Source: VXYL01 sp963665195 (GTDB lineage: Bacteria > Pseudomonadota > Gammaproteobacteria > Pseudomonadales > Azotimanducaceae). Taken from it: DNA of 64,000 nt. This document shows positions 37,210 through 47,292 of this stretch, one piece after another. Each line of letters opens with the position of its first letter. Positions within the stretch are counted from its first letter, which is position 1. The stretch is taken from positions 3,534,001 to 3,598,000 of the forward strand of contig OY762070.1 of the NCBI GenBank assembly GCA_963665195.1. Direction: 5' to 3'. Position numbers and translations under genes: made by a program. Below the pieces are notes generated by a model, which saw only the letters and a program-made list of their open reading frames with translations, was not told where the DNA came from and searched no databases.

Positions 37210-39286
37210 CGCGGTGCATGGCCCGGGTGCCGTCCGCGCCGCGTTCGCTGCAACGTCGGCGGATCTGGTCGGCGAGGATGGCCGCCGCCCCGTGACGGCT
37301 GACATCGGCGCCGAATCGGGCGCCGTTGCCGGCGAGGCGTTGGCGCAGGGCGGCCTGCTCGATGAGCTGGCCGACGGCACGCGTGCAGTCGGCTTGGCGG
37401 AACGGCGCGGCGAGGACGACGCCAGCATCCGCATCGCGTACGAGCGCGGATTCGGCGACCGCCGCGCAGGTCAGCACCGCGCGTCCGGCGGCCAAGGCGT
37501 CGAACAGCCAGCCGTTCGAGCGGGGCCGATAGGCGAGATCCACGAACACCTCGGCGACCGCGATGGCATCGGCGAACGTCACGCTGGTCTCGCTCACGCG
37601 CACCTGTGCACGCAGGCCTAGGGCGCGCGCAATCGCGTGGAAGCGCCTGTCCAGGCGACCCAGGGCAAGCACCCGGCCGCGCGCCCGGACCGGTTCCGGC
37701 AGGCGACCGAGCGCGACCAGCAGACGCTCGAAACCGGCTGCGACCAGATCGCCCGCGGCCAGCACGAAGACCACATCCTGATCCCCGTAGCCGAGCGCCC
37801 GCCGCGTCGCATCTCGCCCGGGCAGGCGCAGCGGCGCCGCCTGCACGCCCGGCCGCGCTGGCAACTGATCGCGGAGGCACAGGTCCGCCGCCGGCATGGC
37901 GTCGATGGCCACCGCGAAGGCCGCCCGGACGCGGCGCAGGTCCGCCGCCACCCAAGCCTGCCAGCGCTGCCGGCGCGCCGCTTCGGTGGTGCCAGCGACC
38001 GGGACGCGCACTAGTTCCATGTCCGTCGGCGGCGCATCCTGCCAAGCGTAGGCGTAGATGCGCACCGCCATGCCGCGCTCGCGACACGCGGCGGCCGTCG
38101 GCAGCAGCGCCCGGCACGCCGGATCAATGGGCGAGAAGCGAAACACGCAGAACGCGACCAGCGGCGGCGCCAAACCTGCGCCGAGTTCCTCCAGCACGGC
38201 CACCGCGCGGCCGGCCATGGCGTAGATCGACTGGTCCGCCGCCAGCGCCCGGCCGTTGCGGGCCCACGCGCCTCGCTGCGGCGAGCAGAGCAGACGGGCG
38301 AGATCCGCATCGAACCGGGCCTGCTCGAAAGGCACCGGGGTGACGATGCCGGCCTCGGCGCGTTCGATGTAGGGCGCGTAGCCGCAGTTCGCGGTCGCTA
38401 GCGTCGGCACGCCGGCGATGGCGCTCTCGAGCAGCGCCGTACCGGTGTTCTCGTCGTAGGCGGGCAGGGCGCTGGCATCGGCAGCGGCGAGCAGCGCCGG
38501 CACGTCGTCGCGGCCGCCCAGGAAGCGCGCACGGTCGGCGACGCCGAGACGCTTGGCGAGGCGCTCGAAGCGGTGCGCCTTGTCGTTGCCGACCACCAGC
38601 AGGCGGACGCTTTCGGCGACCTCGGCGGGCAGCGCCGCAAGTCCCCGCAGAACGCGATCGAGGCCCTTCTTGACGAACCCGGAGCCGAGGAACAGCAGCA
38701 CCTGATCGTGTTCTCCAACGCCCAAGGCGGTACGCATCGTCTTGCGGATGCTGGCGCTTGGCGACGCTCGGTCCCGTTCGATGCCCGGCGGCAGGGGATG
38801 GAAGCGATGCGCCGGGGTGCCGTAGATGGCTTGGTAGCGCGCCGTCTGCGGCGGCGAGATGGCAAGGATGCGCGCCCTCGCGGCGGCGCTGAAGACCGCA
38901 TCCTCGAAACGTGCGTAGTGGCGGTAGCGCGGCGTCAGCCGGTAGGCCCAAGGGCGCTGCGAGCGGGCCTTGTCCTCGAAGCACGAGTCGCCGGCGTAGT
39001 AGACATCGAGGCCCGGCATCTTGTTCATGCCGACCACGAGATCCACCGGCGCCGCCTCGAGGTGCGCAGCGACGCGCCTGGCGAAGCGCCGCTGCCGGAC
39101 GTGGCTGCGCAGGCCGCGGCTCGGCAGCAGCACCACTTCCGCGCCTGGCGGCCGCTCGCCAGACCAGCTCATGGCGTAGATGCGCACGGCGTGGCCGCGC
39201 TCCAGGCTGCGGGCGGCGATCTTGTTCAGGTCCCGCGCCACGCCGCCGTGCGGGAAGTACTTGAAGATGACGAAGCCGATGCGCAT
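37190..39286 (-). CDS. waaG: tandem WaaG-type LPS core glycosyltransferase
   Basis: A 698-aa protein, nearly twice the family length (about 370). Residues 1-372 are a full WaaG: FVIFKYFPHGGVARDLNKIA, VVGMNKMPGLDVYYAGDSC, LTPRYRHYARFE, and the Glu-x7-Glu region ENTGTALLESAIAGVPT. It would add the first outer-core hexose to heptose. Residues about 375-690 repeat the GT-B plan in divergent form (VAFCVFRFSPIDPACRALL, SNGWLFDALAAGRAVL) but lack the donor-site glutamates, so this half may be non-catalytic. It follows waaC by 12 bp. Confidence 0.88.
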   Translation of the reverse strand: MRIGFVIFKYFPHGGVARDLNKIAARSLERGHAVRIYAMSWSGERPPGAEVVLLPSRGLRSHVRQRRFARRVAAHLEAAPVDLVVGMNKMPGLDVYYAGDSCFEDKARSQRPWAYRLTPRYRHYARFEDAVFSAAARARILAISPPQTARYQAIYGTPAHRFHPLPPGIERDRASPSASIRKTMRTALGVGEHDQVLLFLGSGFVKKGLDRVLRGLAALPAEVAESVRLLVVGNDKAHRFERLAKRLGVADRARFLGGRDDVPALLAAADASALPAYDENTGTALLESAIAGVPTLATANCGYAPYIERAEAGIVTPVPFEQARFDADLARLLCSPQRGAWARNGRALAADQSIYAMAGRAVAVLEELGAGLAPPLVAFCVFRFSPIDPACRALLPTAAACRERGMAVRIYAYAWQDAPPTDMELVRVPVAGTTEAARRQRWQAWVAADLRRVRAAFAVAIDAMPAADLCLRDQLPARPGVQAAPLRLPGRDATRRALGYGDQDVVFVLAAGDLVAAGFERLLVALGRLPEPVRARGRVLALGRLDRRFHAIARALGLRAQVRVSETSVTFADAIAVAEVFVDLAYRPRSNGWLFDALAAGRAVLTCAAVAESALVRDADAGVVLAAPFRQADCTRAVGQLIEQAALRQRLAGNGARFGADVSRHGAAAILADQIRRRCSERGADGTRAMHRDVALSA

Positions 39287-39298
39287 CGAAGGCTGCCG

Positions 39299-40336
39299 TC
39301 AGCGTTCCGGAACGGCGTCGGCCGCGCGCCGCATCTGGCCGTCGAGCGCGTCCCAGACCCGATTCGGCGACAGAGCCGCAAGGCAGGCCGCGGCATCGGT
39401 CGCCGCGGCATTGTGCGGCATGGCGCTCGGCAGTCGGCAGCGGCGGGACTCGCACGGCGCGCAGGCGATGCAGGAACCGAGGTTCTGCGCAAACGGGCCG
39501 CGACAGCCGGTGCGATGCGGGTCGGTGGGTCCGAACAGCATCACCGTGGGGCGACCGAATGCCGCGCCGAGGTGGGCGATGCCGCTGTCCACGCCGACGA
39601 TGCCCCGGGCACCGGCGACGAGGCGCACCACGGCGTCCATGTCCATCGCGCTGCACAGGCGCGCCCCCGGCACGGCGGCGACGATGCGCTCGGCGCGCGC
39701 CTTTTCGCCGTCCAGCCAAGGCAGCAGCGGTTCCAGCCCGGCGGCGGCGGCGCGGCGGCCGATATCGATCCAGAATGCCTCCGGCCAGTGCTTGGTGCGC
39801 CATGCCGTGCCGTGCGCCAGCACGACGCCGTTGCCGATCGGCTCCCCGTTTGCCAGACCGAAGGCGGGTTCCGACCGCGGCGGCGAGTAGCCGAGGGCGC
39901 CGGCGAACAGCCGTCGGCAGCGGGTGATGGCGTGCTCCGCGGCCGGGATGCGCAGCCGCCGGTCCAGTGCCAGCGCCGCCGCCCGCTCGCGAGCGCTCGC
40001 GAAATCGAAGCCGACGCGCAGCGGCGCCCGCGCCCAGCGACCGACCAGGGCGCTCTTGATGAGGCCCTGGGCATCCAGCACCAAGTCGTATTGGCGGCGG
40101 CGGAGGCGCCTATGGAAGTGCTTGAGCTCTTGCAGGTGGGCGAGCGGGGCGCGCCGCCAGCGACGCAGGGCGATGGGCAGGACGTCGTCCACGCCAGCCG
40201 CGGCGGCCGGCACCGCGGCGAAGGCTTCCTCCACCACCCAGTCGAAGCGCGCCCCGTGCCGCGCCGCGTCTTCCACCGCCGGCAGCGCATGCACGACGTC
40301 GCCGAGCGACGACATCTTCACCAGCAGGACGTTCAT
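39299..40336 (-). CDS. waaC: LPS heptosyltransferase I
   Basis: A 345-aa GT9 enzyme that adds the first L-glycero-D-manno-heptose to Kdo. It has the N-terminal LLVKMSSLGDVVHALPA, the middle AHGTAWRTKHWPEAFW, and the C-terminal GVDSGIAHLGAAFGRPTVML signature. The C-terminus is unusually Cys-rich (CIACAPCESRRC). The ATG at 40336 overlaps the waaF stop by 4 bp; the longer frame upstream is a shadow of waaF. Confidence 0.94.
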   Translation of the reverse strand: MNVLLVKMSSLGDVVHALPAVEDAARHGARFDWVVEEAFAAVPAAAAGVDDVLPIALRRWRRAPLAHLQELKHFHRRLRRRQYDLVLDAQGLIKSALVGRWARAPLRVGFDFASARERAAALALDRRLRIPAAEHAITRCRRLFAGALGYSPPRSEPAFGLANGEPIGNGVVLAHGTAWRTKHWPEAFWIDIGRRAAAAGLEPLLPWLDGEKARAERIVAAVPGARLCSAMDMDAVVRLVAGARGIVGVDSGIAHLGAAFGRPTVMLFGPTDPHRTGCRGPFAQNLGSCIACAPCESRRCRLPSAMPHNAAATDAAACLAALSPNRVWDALDGQMRRAADAVPER

Positions 40337-41355
40337 GGGCCGGATGGTGGTTGACGCGCACTCGCTTGGCAACGGTGCGCAGCGCCGAGACCGAAGGCCA
40401 TCACCGCGTCGAAGACGGCCTCCGGCTCGATGCCGCGCAGGCAGTCGTAGTGCCCGTAGCGGCAGGTGCGGGCGAAGCAGGGCCGGCAGGGCAGCTCTCT
40501 GGCCAGGATCGCGGCGCACGGGGAGAGCGGCGGCGTGAAGTCCGCGGATGAGGCGCCGTAGACCGCCGCCACCGGCACGTCGAGCGCTGCCGCGACATGC
40601 ATCAGGCCGGAGTCGTTGGCGACCGCCGCAGCCGCGGCCGAGAGCAGGTCCACCGCCTCGCCGAGGGTGGTGCGGCCGGTGAGGTCCCGCGCTCCCGACT
40701 CCGCCAGCATCGCGCCCGCCTCGGCGTCGGCGCCGCTGCCTAGCACCCAGACCGCGCACCCGGCATCGCCCAAGCGCCGGGCGAGGGTCGCGAAGTGTAC
40801 CGTTGGCCAACGCTTGGCTGGACCGTATTCGGCGCCCGGGCAGAGCGCCACGACGGATCGGCCGTCGGCGAGCCGGTGCTGTTCGAGCAGCCGCTCCGTC
40901 TCGGCTCGGTCGGCGGCGAGGCGCGGTCGTGCAGGGGCCGCTTGGGCGAGCGCGGCGAGCCGTTCCACCATGCGCGGCAGGCGCGCACGGTCGAGGCGGC
41001 GGATGTCGTTCAGCAGGCCGTAGCGCTGCTCGCCGAGAAAACCCGTGCGCCGGGCGATGCCGGCGAAGAACGGCGCCAGCGCGGACTTCAGCGAGTTCGG
41101 CAGCACGATGGCCTGGTCGAAACGATGCCGCCGCAGCCGCCGCCCCACGGCCCAGCGCTCGGCGAGGTCCAGCCTGCCGTGCCGCGTGCGGATCGCGTGG
41201 ACTGCTTGCACCCCGGGCATCCGCGCTGCCAGCGGCGCGGTGCCGACCGGGGCGAGGAAATGCACTTCGTCGCCACGCTCGACCAGCGGCGGCACCAGGC
41301 AGTGGGCCATCACCATGTCGCCCACCCAGGCGGGCGCGGCGACCAGCACTCTCAC
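40333..41355 (-). CDS. waaF: LPS heptosyltransferase II
   Basis: A 340-aa GT9 enzyme that adds the second heptose. It has the N-terminal VAAPAWVGDMVMAHCLVP, the LPNSLKSALAPFFAGI block, the nucleotide-site CPGAEYGPAKRWP, and VANDSGLMHVAAALDVPV near the end. It starts the LPS genes proper, 21 bp after ilvE, and overlaps waaC by ATGA. Confidence 0.95.
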   Translation of the reverse strand: MRVLVAAPAWVGDMVMAHCLVPPLVERGDEVHFLAPVGTAPLAARMPGVQAVHAIRTRHGRLDLAERWAVGRRLRRHRFDQAIVLPNSLKSALAPFFAGIARRTGFLGEQRYGLLNDIRRLDRARLPRMVERLAALAQAAPARPRLAADRAETERLLEQHRLADGRSVVALCPGAEYGPAKRWPTVHFATLARRLGDAGCAVWVLGSGADAEAGAMLAESGARDLTGRTTLGEAVDLLSAAAAAVANDSGLMHVAAALDVPVAAVYGASSADFTPPLSPCAAILARELPCRPCFARTCRYGHYDCLRGIEPEAVFDAVMAFGLGAAHRCQASARQPPSGP

Positions 41356-41376
41356 TGCGGCAACCCCCGCATCGCC

Positions 41377-42309
41377 TCAGCCGCCGGCCAGCGTGTGCCA
41401 CTCCGGGTGCGCGTCGCGGCGCCCGCGCACCTGATCGAAGTACAGCGTCTGCAGCTGCTCGGTGATCGGCCCGCGCTTGCCGTCCGCGATCATGCGCCCG
41501 TCGAGTTCGCGAATGGGCAGCACCTCGGCCGCGGTGCCGGTGAAGAACGCCTCGTCGGCGATGTAGACCTCGTCCCGCGTGATGCGCCGCTCGACGATCG
41601 GGATGCCCTGCTCCCGGGCGAAGACCAGGATCGTGTCCCGCGTGATGCCGGGCAGGCAGGAGGTGAGTTCCGGCGTATGGATGACGCCGTTCTTGACGAC
41701 GAAGATGTTCTCGCCCGTGCCCTCGGCGACGTAGCCCTCATTGTCGAGCAGCAGCGCCTCGTCGCAGCCGGCGTCCTGGGCCTCGCGCAGGGCGAGCACG
41801 GAGTTGATGTAGTTGCCGTTCGCCTTCGCCTTGCACATGGTGATGTTGACGTGGTGGCGCGTGTAGGAGGACGTGCGCACGGTGATGCCGCGCTCCCGGG
41901 ACTCCGGGTCCATGTAGTCCGGCCACGGCCAGCAGGCGATGGCGGCGTTGACGCTCAGATCCTTGGCGCGCAGCCCCATGGCTTCCGAGCCGAGATAGAT
42001 CACCGGGCGCAGGTAGCCTTCGCGCAAGTCGTTGGCGACGAACACCTGCCGCTGCGCCTCGATCAGTTCCGCCCGCGAAAACGGCACCTCGATCTGCAGG
42101 ATGCGCGCCGAGTCGAAGAGGCGCGTGGTGTGGTCTTCGAGGCGGAAGATGCACGCGCCCTGCGGCGTATCGTAGGCGCGCACGCCCTCGAACACGCCGA
42201 CGCCGTAGTGCAGCGTATAGGTGAGCACGTGGACGCGGGCTTCCCGCCAGTCGACGAGCTCGCCGTTCAGCCAGATCCACCCGTCGCGATCGGCCAACGT
42301 GGCCGTCAT
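41377..42309 (-). CDS. ilvE: branched-chain amino-acid aminotransferase
   Basis: A 310-aa fold-type IV PLP enzyme that transaminates leucine, isoleucine and valine. Typical blocks: LTYTLHYGVGVFEGVRAY, the PLP lysine in TMCKAKANGNYINS, EGTGENIFVV, LPGITRDTIL and FFTGTAAEVLPI. The ATG at 42309 gives the usual N-terminus. It heads the co-directional block leading into waaF, as in P. aeruginosa. It is divergent from lhr across 135 bp. Confidence 0.96.
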   Translation of the reverse strand: MTATLADRDGWIWLNGELVDWREARVHVLTYTLHYGVGVFEGVRAYDTPQGACIFRLEDHTTRLFDSARILQIEVPFSRAELIEAQRQVFVANDLREGYLRPVIYLGSEAMGLRAKDLSVNAAIACWPWPDYMDPESRERGITVRTSSYTRHHVNITMCKAKANGNYINSVLALREAQDAGCDEALLLDNEGYVAEGTGENIFVVKNGVIHTPELTSCLPGITRDTILVFAREQGIPIVERRITRDEVYIADEAFFTGTAAEVLPIRELDGRMIADGKRGPITEQLQTLYFDQVRGRRDAHPEWHTLAGG

Positions 42310-42444
42310 CGTCCGTCCCTCAAGCGCATGTTCTTGTCGAACTCCATTCAAGATGCCGCGGCGCCGGCCCAAGGCCGCCGCGAGCGGGCAAGAGTGCGAA
42401 GATTAGTCGCTGCCGCCCTTGCCATAAAGACGCCATTCGCCGCC

Positions 42445-45400
42445 ATGTCCGCCCTCACGCCGTTCCATCCGCACATCCGGCGCTGGTTCGAGGCCGCGTT
42501 CGCCGCGCCGACCGACGTGCAGAGCCGCAGCTGGCCGCGCATCGCCAGCGGCGAGCATGTCCTCATCACGGCCCCCACGGGCAGCGGCAAGACGCTCACC
42601 GCCTTCCTCTGGGCCATCAACGCCTTCGCCACCGGCGCATCCGAGTCCGGCGCCACCCGCGTGCTCTACATCTCGCCCCTGAAGGCGCTGAACAACGACA
42701 TCCGGGCGAACCTGGTCGAGCCGATCGGTGCGCTGCGCGAGCGCTTCGCCGCGGCGGGCGAGACGTTTCCGAGCCTGCGCGTGCAGGTGCGCAGCGGCGA
42801 CACCGAGCAGAGCGAGCGGCAGCGCATGCTGCGCCGCCCGCCGGAACTGCTCATCACGACGCCGGAGAGCCTGAACCTGCTGCTCACCACGGTGCGCGGG
42901 CGCCTCGCGCTGTCAACCGTCGAAACCGTGATCCTCGACGAGATCCACTCGGTGGTGGAGAACCGGCGCGGCGTCACGCTGATGGCGGCTCTCGAACGCC
43001 TGGTCGAAGTGGCCGGCGAGTTCCAGCGCGTCGCGCTGTCGGCCACTGTGCGGCCGCTGGAGACGGTTGCGGAGTACGTCGGCGGGCGCGATGCGGAGTA
43101 CCAGCCGCGCCCGGTGGGCATCGTCGAGTCGCCCGCCGCCAAGGCCATCGACCTGCGCATCCGCTTCCCGGAAGCGGCGCAGGACGCGGCGGACCGGGGC
43201 GAGAAGGTCTGGGTGCCGATGGCCGACGCCTTCAAGGAGATCATCGACGCCAACCAGGCGACCCTGTTCTTCGCCAACAGCCGCCGCATGGCGGAGAAGA
43301 TCACCCTGCGCCTCAACGACGAGGACGCGCTGCACTCCGCCCGCCCCACCCCCGCCCACCCGGGGCCGCTCGCCTACGCCCACCACGGTTCGCTATCCCG
43401 GGAGATTCGCAGCGAAGTGGAGCAGCGCCTGAAGCGCGGCGAGCTGAAGGCCATCGTCGCCACCAGCTCTCTGGAGATGGGCATCGACATCGGCCATCTG
43501 GACGAAGTGGTGCTGATCCAGTCGCCGCCGTCCATCGCCGCCGCCCTGCAGCGCATCGGCCGCGCCGGGCATCGGGTGGGGGAGGTGAGCCGCGGCTCCC
43601 TGTTCCCCAGCTACGCGCAGGATTTCGTCACCGCCGCGGTGCTCGCCAAGGCCGTGCAGGAGCGCGACATCGAGCCGCTGCGGCCGCTCGCCAATCCGCT
43701 CGATGTGCTGGCGCAGATCCTCGTCTCCTGCGCCGCCACCGAGGAGTGGCAGACGGACGCCCTCTACAGCGTGATCCGGCGCGCGACGCCCTATGCCACG
43801 CTGCCCAGGGAGCAGTTCGATCTGGTGGTGGAGATGCTGGCCGGGCGCTACGCCGGCACCCGCGTGCGGGACTTGCGGCCCCGCCTCGCCTACGACCGGG
43901 TGGCGCAGACCGTGGTGGCGCGCAAGGGCGCGGCGCTCGCGCTCTACGCCTCAGGCGGCACGATTCCGGACCGCGGCTACTTCACCCTGCGCCATGCGGA
44001 CACCGGCGCGGCCATCGGCGAGCTCGACGAGGAGTTCGTCTGGGAGAGCAGTGTCGGCGCGACCTTCACCCTCGGCACGCAGAACTGGCGCGTGGAGCGC
44101 ATCACGCCGAGCGATGTGCTGGTGAGGCTGGCGCCGCCGAATGCGGGCGGGGCGCCGTTCTGGCGGGCTGAGAGCTACCGCCGCGGCGCGTACTACTCGC
44201 AGCGCATCGCCGAGTTTCTCACCGAAGCGAACGCGCTCTTGAAGACCAAGCGGCGCGATGCGCTGGCCGCCGAACTCGCCCGGCGCGGGTTCGACGAGGT
44301 GGCCGCCGACGAACTGGTCGGCTTCCTCGAACGCCAGCGGGAAGCCACCGAATGCGACCTCCCTCATGCGGAGCACGTTCTGGTCGAGCATGTGCTGGCC
44401 GGTCCCGGCGGCTTCCAAGGCCCGGATCGGCAGCAGCAGATCGTACTGCACACGCTGTGGGGCGGCGCGGTCAACCAGCCGATCGCCTTGGCGCTGGAGG
44501 CCGCTTGGAACGACCGCTTCGGGGGCGTCGCGGAGATGCACGCGGACAACGACACCATCGTCGTGCAGGTGAAGGAGGAGGTCGATCCGGCGCTGGTGCT
44601 GAGCCTGGTGACGCCGGCCAACTTCGAACCGCTGCTGCGCCGTTCGCTCGAGGATTCCGCCTTCTTCGGCGCCCGCTTCCGCGAGTGCGCGGGCCGCGCG
44701 CTGCTGCTCACCAAACGCCGCTTCAACCAGCGCATGCCGCTGTGGATGACCCGCTTGCAGGCGAAGAAGCTGATGACCGCCACCAAGCCGCTGACGGACT
44801 TCCCGGTGATGCTGGAGACGTGGCGCACATCCTTGCGGGACGAGTTCGACCTGCCGGCGGCGTTTTCGGTACTCGAACGGCTCGCTTCCGGGGAGATCGG
44901 CTGGTCGCTGGCCACGGTCTCGGTGCCGAGTCCGTTCGCGGCCAACGTCGCCTTTCAGCAGATCAACCGCTACATGTACGCGGACGATGCGCCGGAACAG
45001 ACCGGCCGCTCGGCGCTGTCTGACGATCTCATCCGCCAAGCCGTGTTCGATCAATCGCTGCGCCCGGCCATTTCGGCTGAGGTGATCCTGGACTTCGAGT
45101 CGAGAGCCCAGCGCCGCCGCGCGGGGTACGCCCCGGAAGGGGACGTGGAACTCGGCGAGTGGGTGAAGGAGCGCGTCGCGATTCCGCTTGCCGAGTGGTT
45201 CGAGGAGACGCCCGTGCCGCCTGGGGTGGAGCGCCGCTCGGTGGCCGGTCGCGAGTTTCTCGTCCACCGCGAGGTGGCGCTCGGCGAAGACCCGGTGCGC
45301 GAAGCGGGCGAGATGCTGCAGTTCTACGGCCCGCGCACGCCGGCGGAACTCGCCGAGCTGCTGCCGTTCCTCCCATCGCCCGCGTTCCCGGACTTGGCCG

Positions 45401-46755
45401 CCGTGCTGGCGGAACTTGAGGACGCCCGCACTTTGGTGCGCGGTCCGCTGGTGGCCGGACTCGATGCCGAGACCGTCTGCGATGCCGACAATCTGGAAAC
45501 CCTGATCCGCTTCCAGCGCGCCGCCGCTCGCCCGGCATTCGAGCCGCGCCCGGCCGCGGCGATGACGCCGTTCCTTGCCGGCTGGCATGAATTCGGTGCA
45601 ACGCGCTCGCCGGAGCGTCTGCTCGAAGCCGCCGACCGCTTGCGCGGCTACCGTGCGCCAGTGCCCTTCTGGCTGGAAGAGGCGTTCGCCCCAAGGCAGC
45701 AGGGCGCTGCGGGCCATGCCTTGGAGAGCGCCGCTGCAGACGGTCTGGCGTGGCGCGGCTGCAGCCCCGGTTCGGCGCGGATCGGTTTCGGCGAGGACTT
45801 CGACCTGCTCGGCCCGGCTGAGGACGAGGAAGGGGAGTCGGTTGTCCGGCTTTTCAAGGATCCAGCAGCGCGCTATACCTTCAACCAGCTGCTCGATGAA
45901 TCGGGCCAGGACAGCGAGGCGTTCAACGCCGCCTTCTGGCAGGCGGTGTGGGACGGCCGCATCGCCGCCGACGGCTTCGCGCCCCTTGCCGCTGGCCACG
46001 CCCGGCGCTATCGGCTGCACGACGCTCCGGCATTGGGCGAGGGCCGCGCGGGATCGCGGGCAGCACGCTGGCGCGCACGTTCAAGGGCGCGCGGCGCTTC
46101 CCTCGGCTGGCCCGGCACCTGGTACCGCGTGTCGCCGGCAACGCCGCCCAGCGATGCGCTCGAACGCTTGGAGGAAACCAAGGAGCGCTGCCGAATGCTC
46201 TTGGACCGCTACGGCATTCTCACCCGGGAACACGCCAACCGGGAAGGCGGTCCGCTCCGCTGGGCGGCCGTGTTTCCGGCGCTGCGCGTCATGGAACTCT
46301 CCGGCGAAGTGGTGGCGGGGCTCTTCTTCGAGTCGTTCTCCGGCCCGCAATTCGCGCTGCCGCAGGCGCTGCGCCAGCTTGAACTGCGCGCGGCAGGGGA
46401 AGGCGGGACCTTCTGGATCAACGCCCTGGACCCGGTCTCGCCCTGCGGCCTCGGCACGGCGCTGCCGGACGTTCCGCAGCGCCGTCTGACCAACCACTTG
46501 GGCTACTGCGGCGGGCGCCTCGCCGTCGTCTCCGAGAACCACGCCCGCCGCCTGACGATCCTCTTGGACCCCGACGACGCCGATCTCGACGCACTCCTCA
46601 TCCATCTGGTGCCCATCTGCCGCGCCCGCCGCCGCCTGCTGGTGGAAGCCATCAACGACCAGCCCGTCTCGACCAGCCCCTACCTCCCCGCCCTCTCCCG
46701 CCACCTGAAGGCAGTGACGGACCACAAGGGCGTGTACTTCGAGGCGCCGGCGTAG
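42445..46755 (+). CDS. lhr: large ATP-dependent helicase Lhr
   Basis: A 1436-aa superfamily-2 helicase. Helicase motifs in order: APTGSGKTLTAF, ILDEIHSVVE, ALSATVRP, TSSLEMGIDIG, QRIGRAGHR. After the Lhr core (about 900 residues) comes the long C-terminal domain seen in full-length proteobacterial Lhr (usually about 1500 aa), ending LLIHLVPICRARRRLLVEAI. Lhr translocates 3'-5' on ssDNA and unwinds RNA:DNA hybrids in repair; the C-terminal part may oligomerise. The ATG at 42445 was chosen by the conserved PFHPHIRRWFEAAF. A short diverged copy of its 3' end lies at 47701-47805. Confidence 0.95.
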   Translation: MSALTPFHPHIRRWFEAAFAAPTDVQSRSWPRIASGEHVLITAPTGSGKTLTAFLWAINAFATGASESGATRVLYISPLKALNNDIRANLVEPIGALRERFAAAGETFPSLRVQVRSGDTEQSERQRMLRRPPELLITTPESLNLLLTTVRGRLALSTVETVILDEIHSVVENRRGVTLMAALERLVEVAGEFQRVALSATVRPLETVAEYVGGRDAEYQPRPVGIVESPAAKAIDLRIRFPEAAQDAADRGEKVWVPMADAFKEIIDANQATLFFANSRRMAEKITLRLNDEDALHSARPTPAHPGPLAYAHHGSLSREIRSEVEQRLKRGELKAIVATSSLEMGIDIGHLDEVVLIQSPPSIAAALQRIGRAGHRVGEVSRGSLFPSYAQDFVTAAVLAKAVQERDIEPLRPLANPLDVLAQILVSCAATEEWQTDALYSVIRRATPYATLPREQFDLVVEMLAGRYAGTRVRDLRPRLAYDRVAQTVVARKGAALALYASGGTIPDRGYFTLRHADTGAAIGELDEEFVWESSVGATFTLGTQNWRVERITPSDVLVRLAPPNAGGAPFWRAESYRRGAYYSQRIAEFLTEANALLKTKRRDALAAELARRGFDEVAADELVGFLERQREATECDLPHAEHVLVEHVLAGPGGFQGPDRQQQIVLHTLWGGAVNQPIALALEAAWNDRFGGVAEMHADNDTIVVQVKEEVDPALVLSLVTPANFEPLLRRSLEDSAFFGARFRECAGRALLLTKRRFNQRMPLWMTRLQAKKLMTATKPLTDFPVMLETWRTSLRDEFDLPAAFSVLERLASGEIGWSLATVSVPSPFAANVAFQQINRYMYADDAPEQTGRSALSDDLIRQAVFDQSLRPAISAEVILDFESRAQRRRAGYAPEGDVELGEWVKERVAIPLAEWFEETPVPPGVERRSVAGREFLVHREVALGEDPVREAGEMLQFYGPRTPAELAELLPFLPSPAFPDLAAVLAELEDARTLVRGPLVAGLDAETVCDADNLETLIRFQRAAARPAFEPRPAAAMTPFLAGWHEFGATRSPERLLEAADRLRGYRAPVPFWLEEAFAPRQQGAAGHALESAAADGLAWRGCSPGSARIGFGEDFDLLGPAEDEEGESVVRLFKDPAARYTFNQLLDESGQDSEAFNAAFWQAVWDGRIAADGFAPLAAGHARRYRLHDAPALGEGRAGSRAARWRARSRARGASLGWPGTWYRVSPATPPSDALERLEETKERCRMLLDRYGILTREHANREGGPLRWAAVFPALRVMELSGEVVAGLFFESFSGPQFALPQALRQLELRAAGEGGTFWINALDPVSPCGLGTALPDVPQRRLTNHLGYCGGRLAVVSENHARRLTILLDPDDADLDALLIHLVPICRARRRLLVEAINDQPVSTSPYLPALSRHLKAVTDHKGVYFEAPA

Positions 46756-46914
46756 GGGTGCATTGCCGAATACTCGCCACTCGACGATGTGGAAGGCCCG
46801 CCCTGTGCGGGTCAGACGCGGCGTGGGACGCTTCTCGAAGAATCCTCGTACGCCCTGTGTGTACGACAGATGCCTGGGCCCCGTGCCCGAGTCATGCACC
46901 TTGTCGCACGCTCA

Positions 46915-47292
46915 TCACGGCTGATAGCGCCGGACCTCAAGTTCCGACAAGAAGCGGTAGTGGCGGACGTTCGCAGTGAACAGCGCTCCACCCGCCTCCA
47001 CTGCCGTTGCCGCGATCAGCGCGTCGGCAAGGCGTAGGCCGTGCGCAAGGGCGTGACGTTCGACGTACAGCACGGCCCGGTGACTGATGCCTTCGGAGAT
47101 GGGGATCACGCGCCATCCGTTGTCGCTGATCGCACGCCGGAGCTCAAGCAGTTCGCTCTTGTCGCGCGCACCCTGTACCAGTTCCATGTACGACACGGCC
47201 GAGAGTCGCACGGTCGAGCACTCGTCTACAGCGACCCGCGCCGACTCCCTGCCGCGGAAAAACCAAACGAGAACATCGGTGTCAAGCAACAT
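46915..47292 (-). CDS. vapC: PIN-domain toxin VapC
   Basis: A 125-aa PIN ribonuclease. The acidic site can be read: LLDTDVLVWFF (Asp5), YMELVQGARD (Glu), RLADALIAATA (Asp), FTANVRHY. VapC toxins cut tRNA or rRNA and stop translation until bound by VapB. The start overlaps the antitoxin gene by 11 bp, which favours antitoxin-first translation. The pair lies just downstream of lhr, in the second accessory region. Confidence 0.92.
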   Translation of the reverse strand: MLLDTDVLVWFFRGRESARVAVDECSTVRLSAVSYMELVQGARDKSELLELRRAISDNGWRVIPISEGISHRAVLYVERHALAHGLRLADALIAATAVEAGGALFTANVRHYRFLSELEVRRYQP

